Shown here: positions 37,945 through 48,365 of the stretch, in pieces | Numbering within the stretch: position 1 is the stretch's first letter | Layout: each line of letters begins with the position of its first letter | Origin: Sphingopyxis sp. PAMC25046 | Lineage (GTDB): Bacteria > Pseudomonadota > Alphaproteobacteria > Sphingomonadales > Sphingomonadaceae | Assembly (NCBI RefSeq): GCF_004795895.1 | Contig: NZ_CP039250.1 | Location: 744,001-808,000 of the forward strand | Reading direction: 5' to 3' | DNA length: 64,000 bases | Notes under the pieces: generated by a model | What the model saw: the letters and a program-made list of their open reading frames with translations, nothing else | Database searches by the model: none | Told to the model about the DNA's origin: nothing | Translations under genes and position numbers: made by a program

Positions 37945-38075
37945 CCCGCGATCAGGGGTGGTTTTTGAACAATGATCTGCGCCATAAGTTCCCGGCGTCC
38001 CGACCGGGGCGGCGGACATGGCGATGCGCATCGCTAAGCCGGCCGCGCGGCCCGATCACAAGTGAAGGGAAAGAC

Positions 38076-39167
38076 ATGGATTTTTCGCGATTGCAGACGT
38101 CGAGCAAGATCGGCGACGACTGGGTCTATCCGCAGCCGCCGTGCCTCAATTTCGGCTGGCTCGAGGTCGATCGCGATCCCGCGCACCGCATCTATTGGGA
38201 GGAATATGGCAATCCCGCGGGCGAGCCGGTGATGTTCCTCCACGGCGGCCCGGGCGGCGCCTGCGCACCCGTCATGGCGCGTTTCTTCGACCCGAAACGC
38301 TATCGCGTCATCCTGTTCGACCAGCGCGGCTGCGGCAAGAGCGAGCCCAATGTCGCCTCGGCGGGACCGGCGGTGGCACTCGCCAAGAACAGCACCGCCG
38401 ACCTGATCGGCGACATCGTGAAGCTGCGGGAGAAGCTGGAGATCGCGGGGCCGATGCACGTTTTCGGCGGCAGCTGGGGCAGCACGCTCGCGATGGCCTA
38501 TGCGATCGCGCATCCCGAGCATTGCGCAAGCCTGATCCTGCGCGGCATCTTTCTGGGTGCGCCCGAGGATCTGCTCTATCTCTATCAGGGCAATGCCGCG
38601 ACATGGGAGGCCGATCCATACGGTCTCACCGAGCCCGGGGCCTACATGAAATATCCCGCGGAGTGGGCCGAACTGCTGTCAGTGCTGACCCTCGAAGAGC
38701 GCGGCGACGTGATGAAATCCTACAAGGCGATCTTCGATATGGTCCCGGCGAACGAGGCCGAGAAGGAACGCCAGCTGAAGGCGGCGCTGACCTGGTCCTT
38801 GTGGGAAGGTGTCATCTCGAACATGATCCCCGAGACGGCGGACACGGGCAAGTTCGGCGAGGCCGATTTCGCGCTCTGCTTTGCGCAGATCGAGGCGCAT
38901 TATTTCGCCAACGCGCTGTTCCTCCCCGCGGGGCATTTCTTCGACAATATCGCCACGCTCGCCCGCGTCCCTACCCATATCGTCCATGGCCGCTTCGACG
39001 AGGTGTGTCCGCTGACGCAGGCGTCGCGGCTCGTCGCGGCGCTGCGCGGGGCGGGGGCGGAACCCGCGACTTACGTCGTCACCAATGCGGGGCATAGCGC
39101 GATGGAACGCGAGAATGCGTTGGCGCTGACCGCGGTGATGGACGGCCTGGACAGGCTCGGAGCATGA
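38076..39167 (+). CDS. pip: Prolyl iminopeptidase (S33 alpha/beta hydrolase)
   Basis: 363-residue cytosolic enzyme releasing N-terminal proline from peptides. The family signature MFLHGGPGGACAPVMARFF and FDQRGCGKSEP precede the nucleophile Ser133 in FGGSWGSTLAMAYA; the late IVHGRFDEVCPL holds the Asp and NAGHSAME the His. It is somewhat longer than the 315-residue norm because of extra sequence in the cap region (about 195-270). AAGGGAAAG precedes the ATG at 38076, which is preferred over a longer open frame. Confidence 0.93.
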   Translation: MDFSRLQTSSKIGDDWVYPQPPCLNFGWLEVDRDPAHRIYWEEYGNPAGEPVMFLHGGPGGACAPVMARFFDPKRYRVILFDQRGCGKSEPNVASAGPAVALAKNSTADLIGDIVKLREKLEIAGPMHVFGGSWGSTLAMAYAIAHPEHCASLILRGIFLGAPEDLLYLYQGNAATWEADPYGLTEPGAYMKYPAEWAELLSVLTLEERGDVMKSYKAIFDMVPANEAEKERQLKAALTWSLWEGVISNMIPETADTGKFGEADFALCFAQIEAHYFANALFLPAGHFFDNIATLARVPTHIVHGRFDEVCPLTQASRLVAALRGAGAEPATYVVTNAGHSAMERENALALTAVMDGLDRLGA

Positions 39168-39247
39168 TGGCGCCGCCCCTCCGGTAATCTGCGGGAATTC
39201 GCCTCAAATTTCACTCCATGGCACGGTGTTACCGGCTTCGTTATTTT

Positions 39248-39271
39248 TATTCACACACGCGATAGTGAATA
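39248..39271 (+). promoter_or_regulatory. Inverted repeat TATTCAC-10-GTGAATA upstream of TonB receptor
   Basis: A perfect 7-bp inverted repeat 78 bases before the receptor start. Its reverse strand begins TATTCACTATCG, which resembles the sites at 45673-45693 and 49701-49722. Likely operator of the island's TetR protein. Confidence 0.65.
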
Positions 39272-39349
39272 TTGACTCGCGCGAGAATCTTGCCGATAAG
39301 CTGGGCCCAGATCGGCGGCAATGACCGCTGACGGGAGGGAGAGTTTGAT

Positions 39350-41626
39350 ATGAAGGCTCAGCTTTTTGCGTCCGCCTCGGCGGCCGCGCTGTTCGCGTCG
39401 CCTGTTGCCGCCATGGCCCAGGAGGTCGAGGCGCCGCCCGCCGATGCGGCGGCATCGGATCAGCAGAGGGACGATAACGACATCATCGTCACCGCGACCC
39501 GCCGTACCGCCCGCTTGCAGGACGTGCCGCTCAGCGTCACCGCGTTCGGGCAGGAGGAACTCGACGACCTCGGCATCGTCGGGTTCGAGGGCATCGCCCA
39601 GAATACGCCGGGCATCGTCGTCAACCGTCCGACGCAGAATTTCAACAATTTCACCGCGCGCGGCATCAACACCAACGGCTATTCGGCCGGCCTGCAGAGC
39701 GCGGTCGCCATCTATGTCGACGAGCTGCCGATTTCGGCGAACGGCAATTCGACGATCCTCGACCCCAATCTCTACGATGTCGAGCGCGTCGAGTTCCTGC
39801 GCGGGCCGCAGGGCACTTTGTTCGGGTCGAATTCGCTCGCGGGTGCGATGCGGATCATCACCAAGAGCCCCGATCTCGACGATTTCGAGGCCTCGGCGAG
39901 CGTCGACCTCGGCCTCACCGGGTCGAGCTCGGTGCGCCAGCGCTATAATGCGATGGTCAATTTGCCGATCATGAAGGACGAGATCGGGCTGCGCGTCACC
40001 GGCTATTATCGCAACGAGGACGGCTGGGTCGACAATATCGGCACCGGCGTCGAGGATGCGAACAGCCTCGAGGCGTTCGGCGGCCGCGCGATCCTGCTCC
40101 TCCAGCCGACCGACCGGATGAAGGTCAAGCTTCTCGCGTCGTATGAAAACAGCAAGCCCGCCGATTCGGGGCTGACCAACCCGCTGCTCGGAAAGTTCGT
40201 GCGCCGCTCGGACCGTCCCGACCTGTTTCAGGGCAAGCTCACCAATTATAACGTGACGATCAATTACGAGTTCGATTTCGCCGAGCTGATCAGTTCGACC
40301 ACGCTGTCGGATTATGACGCCTCCTTCTATGTCGACCTCGCGGGCACCTTCGGACAGGCCTTTCCCTTCGCGCTCGACGCCTATGGCTATGACGATCTGT
40401 TCGTTCAGGAAACGCGGCTGGTGTCGCGCCACGACGGGCCGATCGAATGGGTCGCGGGCTTTTTCTATTACGACAAACGCCGCACCGTCGATTTCGCCTA
40501 TCGCTCGACGCAGGAGTTTCTCGACGCGCGCGGGCTGACGGGGCTGCCGGACGAATATTATCAGCGCTTCAACAGCTATACCGACCAGACCGAAATCGCC
40601 GGCTTCGGCGAGGTGACCGCGCGCTTCAGCGACAATTTCTGGATCACCGGCGGGCTGCGCTACGGCAGCACCGAGGTGCAGAGCTTTACCCGCGGCGGCG
40701 GTTATAACAGCAATTATCTGACGCTCGCGCTGTTCGGCCTGTCGAACCTCCCCGTCACGATCACCCCGATCAACTATGCCGAAGGGTTGAAGGTTACCGA
40801 TGACCGCCTCTCGTACAAGGCGAGCGTGTCGTGGAAGCCGGTCGACAGCCTGACCACCTATGCGACGATTTCTACGGGCTTTCGTACGCCCGTCGTCAAT
40901 GCACGCGCCGGACTCGCCAGCACCGTCGATCCGACCGACATCATCATCCCCGACGGCGCGAAATCGGACAGCGTCACCAATTACGAACTCGGGCTGAAAG
41001 GACGCTGGCTCGGCGGCGATCTCGTCGCCAATATCGCGGCCTATTATATCGACTGGAAGGATATTCAGGTCCAGGCGAACCGCGTCTCGGACTCGATCCA
41101 GTTCGCGACCAACATCGGCGGCGCCGAAAGCTACGGCCTCGAGTTCGAGTTCATCGCGCGGCCGGTGCAGGGGTTGAGTCTCGCGCTCAACGGCTCGTTC
41201 AACCGCGCAAAGGTGACCGATCTGACCCCGGGCGAAGCCGCGATTTCGGGCGCCGAACTCGGCACGCGCCTTGCCTCGCCGCATTTCCAGGGGTCGGGCA
41301 CGCTGCGTTACGATTTCGCGATCGGCGGCGCCGATACCGCTTATGCCGCGGTCAATGTGTCGCACGCGGGGGCCTTCCCGAACCAGTTCCCCAATGTGCC
41401 GGGCAATCCCGCTGCGGTCGCCCCGACCTATGACTTCACCGAGGCGTGGACCAATGTGAACCTTTATGCCGGGGCAAAGCTGGGGCCGCTCGATCTCGGC
41501 GCCTATGTCGAAAATCTCTTCGACGACAGCAAGGTCACCTATGTCCATCCCGAGGCTTTCCTCGATGGCCGCTATGCGCGCATGCGTCCGCGCACCATCG
41601 GCGTCCGCGCCAACTACCGCTTCTGA
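39350..41626 (+). CDS. TonB-dependent outer-membrane receptor of the esterase island
   Basis: 758-residue receptor. Signal peptide MKAQLFASASAAALFASPVAAMA; TonB box DIIVTATRR at about 44-52; plug domain with DVPLSVTAFGQEEL, RGINTNGYSAG and VEFLRGPQGTLFGSNSLAGAMRIITK; then a 22-strand-type barrel ending in RTIGVRANYRF with the terminal Phe. It is the first gene of the catabolic island, 13 bases before the first esterase, and should import the island's substrate. GGGAGGGAGAG precedes the start. Confidence 0.95.
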   Translation: MKAQLFASASAAALFASPVAAMAQEVEAPPADAAASDQQRDDNDIIVTATRRTARLQDVPLSVTAFGQEELDDLGIVGFEGIAQNTPGIVVNRPTQNFNNFTARGINTNGYSAGLQSAVAIYVDELPISANGNSTILDPNLYDVERVEFLRGPQGTLFGSNSLAGAMRIITKSPDLDDFEASASVDLGLTGSSSVRQRYNAMVNLPIMKDEIGLRVTGYYRNEDGWVDNIGTGVEDANSLEAFGGRAILLLQPTDRMKVKLLASYENSKPADSGLTNPLLGKFVRRSDRPDLFQGKLTNYNVTINYEFDFAELISSTTLSDYDASFYVDLAGTFGQAFPFALDAYGYDDLFVQETRLVSRHDGPIEWVAGFFYYDKRRTVDFAYRSTQEFLDARGLTGLPDEYYQRFNSYTDQTEIAGFGEVTARFSDNFWITGGLRYGSTEVQSFTRGGGYNSNYLTLALFGLSNLPVTITPINYAEGLKVTDDRLSYKASVSWKPVDSLTTYATISTGFRTPVVNARAGLASTVDPTDIIIPDGAKSDSVTNYELGLKGRWLGGDLVANIAAYYIDWKDIQVQANRVSDSIQFATNIGGAESYGLEFEFIARPVQGLSLALNGSFNRAKVTDLTPGEAAISGAELGTRLASPHFQGSGTLRYDFAIGGADTAYAAVNVSHAGAFPNQFPNVPGNPAAVAPTYDFTEAWTNVNLYAGAKLGPLDLGAYVENLFDDSKVTYVHPEAFLDGRYARMRPRTIGVRANYRF

Positions 41627-41639
41627 TCGGGGCGGGGAG

Positions 41640-43282
41640 ATGAAAGGTCCGATGATCCGCCGCCTGTCCCGTTTCGTCGTTGCCGCCGCCGCCGCATGTG
41701 CGGCGCCGGCCTTGGCCGCGGGGCCGGTGGTCGACGCGCCTGCGGGCAAGGTCGAGGGCAGCGAGACGAAGGATATCCGCGCCTTTAAGGGCATCCCCTA
41801 TGCCGCGCCGCCGGTCGGCGAGCTGCGCTGGGCGCCGCCGCAGCCGGCGAAGGGCTGGGACGGCGTGCGCGACGCGACGCGCTTCGGCGCGGCGTGCATG
41901 CAGCCGGGGCCGCGCGGCCCCAGCATCTATGCCTGGGACCTGCCGGCGATGAGCGAGGATTGCCTGTCGCTCAACATCTGGGCGCCCAGGCAAGCGAAGG
42001 ACGCACCGGTGTTCGTCTGGATCCACGGCGGCGCGCTGACCGGCGGGTCGGGCGGTGATCCGATATACGACGGCAGCGCGCTCGCCGAACGCGGTATCGT
42101 CGTCGTGTCGATCAATTACCGGCTCGGCGCGCTCGGCTGGTTCGCGCATCCGCAGCTCAGCGCCGAATCGGCCGACGGTGTGTCGGGCAATTACGGGCTG
42201 CTCGACCAGATTGCGGCGCTCGAATGGGTCAAGCGCAACATCGGCGCCTTCGGCGGCAGCGCGGCCAATGTGACGATCGCGGGCGAGTCGGCGGGCGCGC
42301 TCAGCGTCATGTATCTGATGACCGCGCCCGCTGCGCGCGGGCTGTTCCACAAGGCGGTCGCGCAAAGCGCCTATATGGTCTCGGCGCCGGGGCTGCGTGC
42401 GCCGCTGAACGGGATGGTGCCCGCCGAGACGCAGGGCGCCGACCTCGCTGCCAAGCTCGGCGCCGCCGACCTCGCGGCGCTGCGCGCGATGCCCGCAAAG
42501 GACATAGCCGAAAAGGCGCCGGCGACGGGCTATTTCCCTTTCCCCGTTGTCGACGGCAAGATCGTGCCGCGTCAGCTCGTCGACAGCTTCGACCGGAACG
42601 AGCAGGCGCCGGTGCCGATCCTCGCGGGCTTCAATGCCGGTGAAATTCGCTCGCTGCGCTTCCTGCTGCCCAAGCCGCCCGCCGATGCCGCGGCCTATGA
42701 AGCCGCGATCCGAGCCAATTACGGCGAATTCGCCGACGCCTTCCTTGCGCGCTATCCGGCAAAGAATATCGAGGAAAGCATGCTCGCTGCGACGCGCGAC
42801 GCGATGTATGGATGGACCTCCGAACGGCTGGTGTCGAACCAGGCGGCGTTGGGGCAAGGCGCGTATCTCTATTATTTCGACCATGGCTATCCGGCGACCG
42901 CCGAATGGAAGCTCCACGCCTTTCATGCCGCCGAACTGCCCTATATCTTCGGCACCGCGGGCAAGACGCCGCCGCTGTGGCCGAAAATTCCGGACGACCT
43001 CGCCGAGCGCAAACTGGCGGGTGCGATGGGCGATTATTGGGCGAGCTTCGCGCGCAGCGGCCGCCCGCAGGCGAAGGGGCAGCCCGACTGGCCCGACTAT
43101 TCGGACGACGCCGGTTTCCTCCATATCGCCGATGCGCCGAAGGCCGGGCACCGCCTGCTCCCCGGCACCGCGGCGCTGCACGAGGCGGTGATGTGCCGCC
43201 GCCGCGCTGCGGGCGACATATCGTGGAACTGGAACATCGGCGTGATTTCGCCGTCGCTGCCGCCGAAAGCCGCGGGGTGCCA

Positions 43283-43286
<4 letters not shown>
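41640..43286 (+). CDS. Type-B carboxylesterase, exported (island copy 1)
   Basis: 548-residue alpha/beta hydrolase with signal peptide (ends APALA). Family marks: FKGIPYAAPPVGELRW, SEDCLSLNIWAP, the oxyanion segment VFVWIHGGAL, and nucleophile Ser217 in IAGESAGALS. The Glu/Asp and His of the triad lie near GFNAGEIRS and LHAFHAAELPYIF. ATGs at 41640 and 41652 are both possible starts. It overlaps the CoA ligase gene by four bases (ATGA) and is followed by a paralogue at 49766. It would hydrolyse an ester in the periplasm. Confidence 0.93.
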
Positions 43287-44878
<1,592 letters not shown>

Positions 44879-44933
44879 GCCGGTCGCGTCGCGGCGGCAT
44901 GACGAAACTGATGAAGTGCGGAAGGACAGGAAT

Positions 44934-45626
44934 TTGGCGTCGAAGGCAAAGAGTGCGGTGAAACGCCCGTCGAAGGCGGAACAGCGCGCCGAAATGATGG
45001 AGCAGATCCTCGACACCGCCGAACTCCTGTTTTCGAAACACGGCTTTCACGGCGTGACGCTGAAGGATGTCGCAAAACAGGTCGGGGTCCACCACACGCT
45101 GCTCAACTATTATTTCGACGACAAAAGGACCTTGTTCGACGCGGTGTTCGCGCGGCGCGCGGTGGTGACGATCGACAAACGGATGCAGGCGCTCGACGAT
45201 TATGACCGCGCGGCGGGCGGCAAGCCGACGGTCGAGGGCGCGCTCCACGCCTTCCTCGACACCGACCTCGACCTCTATATCCAGGGCGGCGAGGGCTGGA
45301 AAAATTATGGCGCGTTCGGCGCGCAGGCGTCGAACAGCCCCGAGGGCGCCGAATTCATGGACAAATATTTCGACCCGGTCGTGCTCCGCCTGATCGAGAT
45401 ACTGAAAAAGGCGCTGCCCGACGCCGCCGAGGAAGATATTTTCTGGGGCTATCATTTCGTCACCGGCGCGCTGATGCTGACGCTTGCGCGCACCGGGCGC
45501 ATCGACAAATTGTCGCACGGCCTGTGCCACTCGGACGATTATGAAGCGGTCAAGGCGCGCATGGCGCGCTTCATGGCCGCGGGTTTCCGCGAAATCTGCG
45601 ACCAGCGCAAGCAGGACAGAATTTAA
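44934..45626 (+). CDS. TetR/AcrR family transcriptional regulator
   Basis: 230-residue repressor. N-terminal helix-turn-helix: ILDTAELLFSKHGFHGVTLKDVAKQVGVHHTLLNYYFDDKRTLFDAV. The C-terminal ligand-binding part is helical (about 85-225). No ATG is in frame near the domain; a TTG at 44934 has AGGACAGG upstream, and a GTG at 44958 is the alternative. Its place inside the island and the three shared inverted repeats nearby make it the probable local regulator, perhaps responding to an acyl-CoA. Confidence 0.9.
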   Translation: MASKAKSAVKRPSKAEQRAEMMEQILDTAELLFSKHGFHGVTLKDVAKQVGVHHTLLNYYFDDKRTLFDAVFARRAVVTIDKRMQALDDYDRAAGGKPTVEGALHAFLDTDLDLYIQGGEGWKNYGAFGAQASNSPEGAEFMDKYFDPVVLRLIEILKKALPDAAEEDIFWGYHFVTGALMLTLARTGRIDKLSHGLCHSDDYEAVKARMARFMAAGFREICDQRKQDRI

Positions 45627-45672
45627 CAGCCCTTCGTGGACGGCGCGGATCGGGCCGTCCTCCCGACGATTA

Positions 45673-45693
45673 TATTCACTCACAAGTGAGTTA
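45673..45693 (+). promoter_or_regulatory. Probable TetR operator before the SDR gene
   Basis: ACTCACAAGTGAGT (perfect 6-2-6 palindrome) within TATTCACTCACAAGTGAG. It shares TATTCACTnACnnGTGAG with the site at 49701-49722. It sits between the TetR gene and the SDR start at 45716. Confidence 0.75.
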
Positions 45694-45715
45694 TGATATG
45701 ACAAGAGGAAATGGC

Positions 45716-46615
45716 ATGACGAACGAGCTGAAGGACAGGGTGGCGATCGTGACGGGTGCGGGCGGCGGGCTCGGCCGTGCGCATGCGCTGATGCTCGCGC
45801 GGCACGGCGCGCGCGTCGTGGTCAACGATCGCGACGGCGCCGCCGCCGCGCGCGTCGCGGCCGAGATCGCCGAAGCCGGTGGCGGTGCGATGGCGGCGGC
45901 CGCCTCGGTGACCGACGAGGCCGAGGTCGCGGCGATGGTCGATAGCGCGACGAGGGCATGGGGCGGCGTCGATATATTGATCAACAATGCCGGCATCCTG
46001 CGCGACAAGAGCTTCGCGAAGATGGACCTCGCCGACTTCCGCCTCGTCGTCGACGTCCACCTCATCGGCGCCGCGGTCTGTTCGAAGGCGGTGTGGGACC
46101 AGATGCGCGAGCGCCGTTTCGGCCGCATCGTGATGACGACCTCGTCGTCGGGGCTCTACGGCAATTTCGGGCAGGCCAATTACGGCGCGGCGAAGATGGC
46201 GCTCGTTGGGCTGATGCAGACGCTGGCGATCGAGGGCGAAAAATACAACGTTCGCGTCAACTGTCTCGCACCGACCGCGGCGACGGCGATGACCGACGGC
46301 GTGCTCGCACCCGACGCGCTTGCCCGGCTCGCGCCCGAAGCTGTGAGCCCCGGGCTGCTCGCGCTGATCGGCGAGGATGCGCCGACGCGCGCGATCTTGT
46401 GCGCCGGCGCGGGGCATTTCGCGACCGCAAATATCACGTTGACCGAAGGCGTCTTCATCGGGCGCGGGGACGATGCGGCCCAGCGGCTGGTCGCGGCCTG
46501 GGACGAAGTATCGGACCGCGCGGGCGAAAGCGTCCCCGCCTATGGCTTCACGCAGGCCGAACGCGAGCTGGCAAGCGCCGGCTTCACCGCGCCGACGATG
46601 GCGGCCGCACGCTAG
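45716..46615 (+). CDS. Short-chain dehydrogenase/reductase (hydroxyacyl-CoA dehydrogenase-like)
   Basis: 299-residue NAD(P)-dependent oxidoreductase. Rossmann motif TGAGGGLGRAHA, DILINNAGIL, active-site Ser region TSSSGLYGNFGQANYGAAK with Tyr-x3-Lys, and ALVGLMQTLAIEGEKYNVRVN. The layout (GLGRAHA and the 60-residue C-terminal extension) is like the (3R)-hydroxyacyl-CoA dehydrogenase part of multifunctional enzyme 2. GAGGAA precedes the ATG; the operator just upstream rules out the longer reading. Likely an oxidation step after CoA activation in the island pathway. Confidence 0.9.
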   Translation: MTNELKDRVAIVTGAGGGLGRAHALMLARHGARVVVNDRDGAAAARVAAEIAEAGGGAMAAAASVTDEAEVAAMVDSATRAWGGVDILINNAGILRDKSFAKMDLADFRLVVDVHLIGAAVCSKAVWDQMRERRFGRIVMTTSSSGLYGNFGQANYGAAKMALVGLMQTLAIEGEKYNVRVNCLAPTAATAMTDGVLAPDALARLAPEAVSPGLLALIGEDAPTRAILCAGAGHFATANITLTEGVFIGRGDDAAQRLVAAWDEVSDRAGESVPAYGFTQAERELASAGFTAPTMAAAR

Positions 46616-46688
46616 GGATTCCCCGGGGGCATGGCGGACGGGCCGATGAAGAGCCCGCCGCCGTCGCCGGGCAAAATGGGAGAAGGAT

Positions 46689-48362
46689 ATGGCAACCGAC
46701 AGCGAAGCCTTGCCTGCCGCGGATGCGGCGCAAAAGGGGCAGAATGAAAAGCTCGTCATCGGCGCGTCGTCGCTGGGGACGGTGTTCGAATGGTATGATT
46801 TCTACCTCTACGGGCTGCTCGCCAGCGCCCTGTCGCACCATTTCTTCTCGGGCGTGAACGAGACGACGGGCTTCATCCTCGCGCTGATGGCCTTTGCCGC
46901 GGGTTTTGCGGTGCGGCCGTTCGGCGCGCTCGTCTTCGGGCGCGTCGGCGATATCGTCGGGCGCAAGAACACCTTTCTCGTCACCATGGCGATCATGGGG
47001 CTGTCGACCTTTGCCGTCGGTTTCCTGCCCGGCTACGACACGATCGGCGTCGCGGCGCCGATCATCCTGATGATCCTGCGGCTGCTCCAGGGGCTGGCGA
47101 TCGGCGGCGAATATGGCGGCGCGGCGGTCTATATCGCCGAACATGCACCGCCCGGAAAGCGCGGTTTCTATACCAGCTTCATCCAGACCACGGCGATGAT
47201 CGGGCTCATCCTTGCCTCGACCTTCGTCGTGTCGCTGCGGCTGTTCATGGATGCCGACACGTTCAACGACTGGGGCTGGCGCCTGCCCTTCATCTTCTCG
47301 ATCGTCCTCCTGTCGGTCGCGCTGTGGATCCGCCTCCAGCTCGAAGAGAGCCCGGTCTTCCAGCGCATGAAGGCGGCGGGCGAAACGTCGAAGGCGCCGC
47401 TCAAGGAAGCCTTCGGCGAATGGCGCAACCTGAAGATCGTGCTGATCGCGCTCTTCGGCGCGGTCGCGGGGCAGGCGGTGATCGGCTTCGCCGCGCATCT
47501 CTATCCGCTCTTCTATCTCGAACGGATCGCGCGGGTCGACGGCGCGACCGCCAATTTCCTGGTCGCCGCGGCGCTGACGATCATCATCCCAAGCTTCGTC
47601 TTCTTCGGCTGGCTCAGCGACAAGATCGGGCGCAAGCCGATCATGATGACCGCCTGCGTCATCGCGGTCTTTGTCTATTTCCCGCTCTACAAGGCGCTCG
47701 TCGTCGCGGCGAACCCGGCGATGGCGGCGGCGATCGAGCGGGCGCCGGTCGCCGTGGTCGTCGATGGCGGCGAATGTTCGTTCCAGTTCGATCCGATCGG
47801 CAAGAACAGCTTCGACACCACGAGCTGCGACATCGCCAAATCCTATCTCGCCAGGAACGGCATCAACTATGCGAATGTCGAGGCGCCGGCGGGAACGCGC
47901 GCATCGGTGCGGGTCGGCGACCGGGCGGTCGCGGTCCCCGACCCCGCGGGGCTGGACAAGGAGGCGCGCGCCGCGGCGGTCGCCGCCTTTAGCGCCGAGG
48001 CGAAGGCAGCGCTCGACGCCGCGGGCTATCCCGACAAGGCCGACCCGGCGCAGGTGAACAAGACGAAGGTAATCCTGATCCTCTGCATCTTCGGCCTGCT
48101 CGCGACGATGGTCTATGGCCCGCTCGCGGCCTTGCTCGTCGAACTGTTCCCGGCGCGCATCCGCTACAGCTCGCTGTCCTTGCCCTATCATATCGGCAAC
48201 GGCTGGATCGGCGGTTTCATGCCGACGATCGGCTTCGCGATGGTCGCGGCGACGGGCAATATCTATCAGGGGCTGTGGTATGCGGTGGTGATCGCGGCGG
48301 TCACCGCGGTGGTCGGCATCCTCTTCCTGCCCGAAACCTTCAGGCGGGACATCGAAGCGTAG
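46689..48362 (+). CDS. MFS metabolite:proton symporter with a 118-residue inserted domain
   Basis: 557-residue inner-membrane transporter of the MHS (ProP/ShiA-like) group: SLGTVFEWYDFYLYGLLAS at the start, RPFGALVFGRVGDIVGRKNTF, LQGLAIGGEYGGAAVYIAEHAP and WLSDKIGRKPIMM. Between helices near residues 337 and 458 lies an unusual soluble insertion containing two cysteines (GGECSFQF and TTSCDIAK) that may form a disulfide outside the membrane. Normal family members have only a short loop there. It probably imports the island's substrate or hydrolysis product. GGAGAAGGA precedes the ATG. Confidence 0.92.
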   Translation: MATDSEALPAADAAQKGQNEKLVIGASSLGTVFEWYDFYLYGLLASALSHHFFSGVNETTGFILALMAFAAGFAVRPFGALVFGRVGDIVGRKNTFLVTMAIMGLSTFAVGFLPGYDTIGVAAPIILMILRLLQGLAIGGEYGGAAVYIAEHAPPGKRGFYTSFIQTTAMIGLILASTFVVSLRLFMDADTFNDWGWRLPFIFSIVLLSVALWIRLQLEESPVFQRMKAAGETSKAPLKEAFGEWRNLKIVLIALFGAVAGQAVIGFAAHLYPLFYLERIARVDGATANFLVAAALTIIIPSFVFFGWLSDKIGRKPIMMTACVIAVFVYFPLYKALVVAANPAMAAAIERAPVAVVVDGGECSFQFDPIGKNSFDTTSCDIAKSYLARNGINYANVEAPAGTRASVRVGDRAVAVPDPAGLDKEARAAAVAAFSAEAKAALDAAGYPDKADPAQVNKTKVILILCIFGLLATMVYGPLAALLVELFPARIRYSSLSLPYHIGNGWIGGFMPTIGFAMVAATGNIYQGLWYAVVIAAVTAVVGILFLPETFRRDIEA

Positions 48363-48365
48363 AAG

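Larger units (their letters stand above)
37629..38075. other. 447-bp gap between S9 peptidase and prolyl iminopeptidase genes
   Basis: It contains family A repeat copy 3 (37697-37775) and a possible gene remnant at 37699-37944 on the minus strand. No other feature is supported. Confidence 0.6.

Noticed and set aside
39251..41794. Very long open frame on the minus strand opposite the TonB receptor
   Set aside because: It reads as a shadow of the plus-strand codons in high-GC DNA; it shows no recognisable domain and is rich in Arg, Asp and Gly runs typical of antisense frames.
46584..48191. Long minus-strand frame opposite the MFS symporter
   Set aside because: Asp/Arg/His-rich translation with no membrane or enzyme features, opposite an intact transporter.
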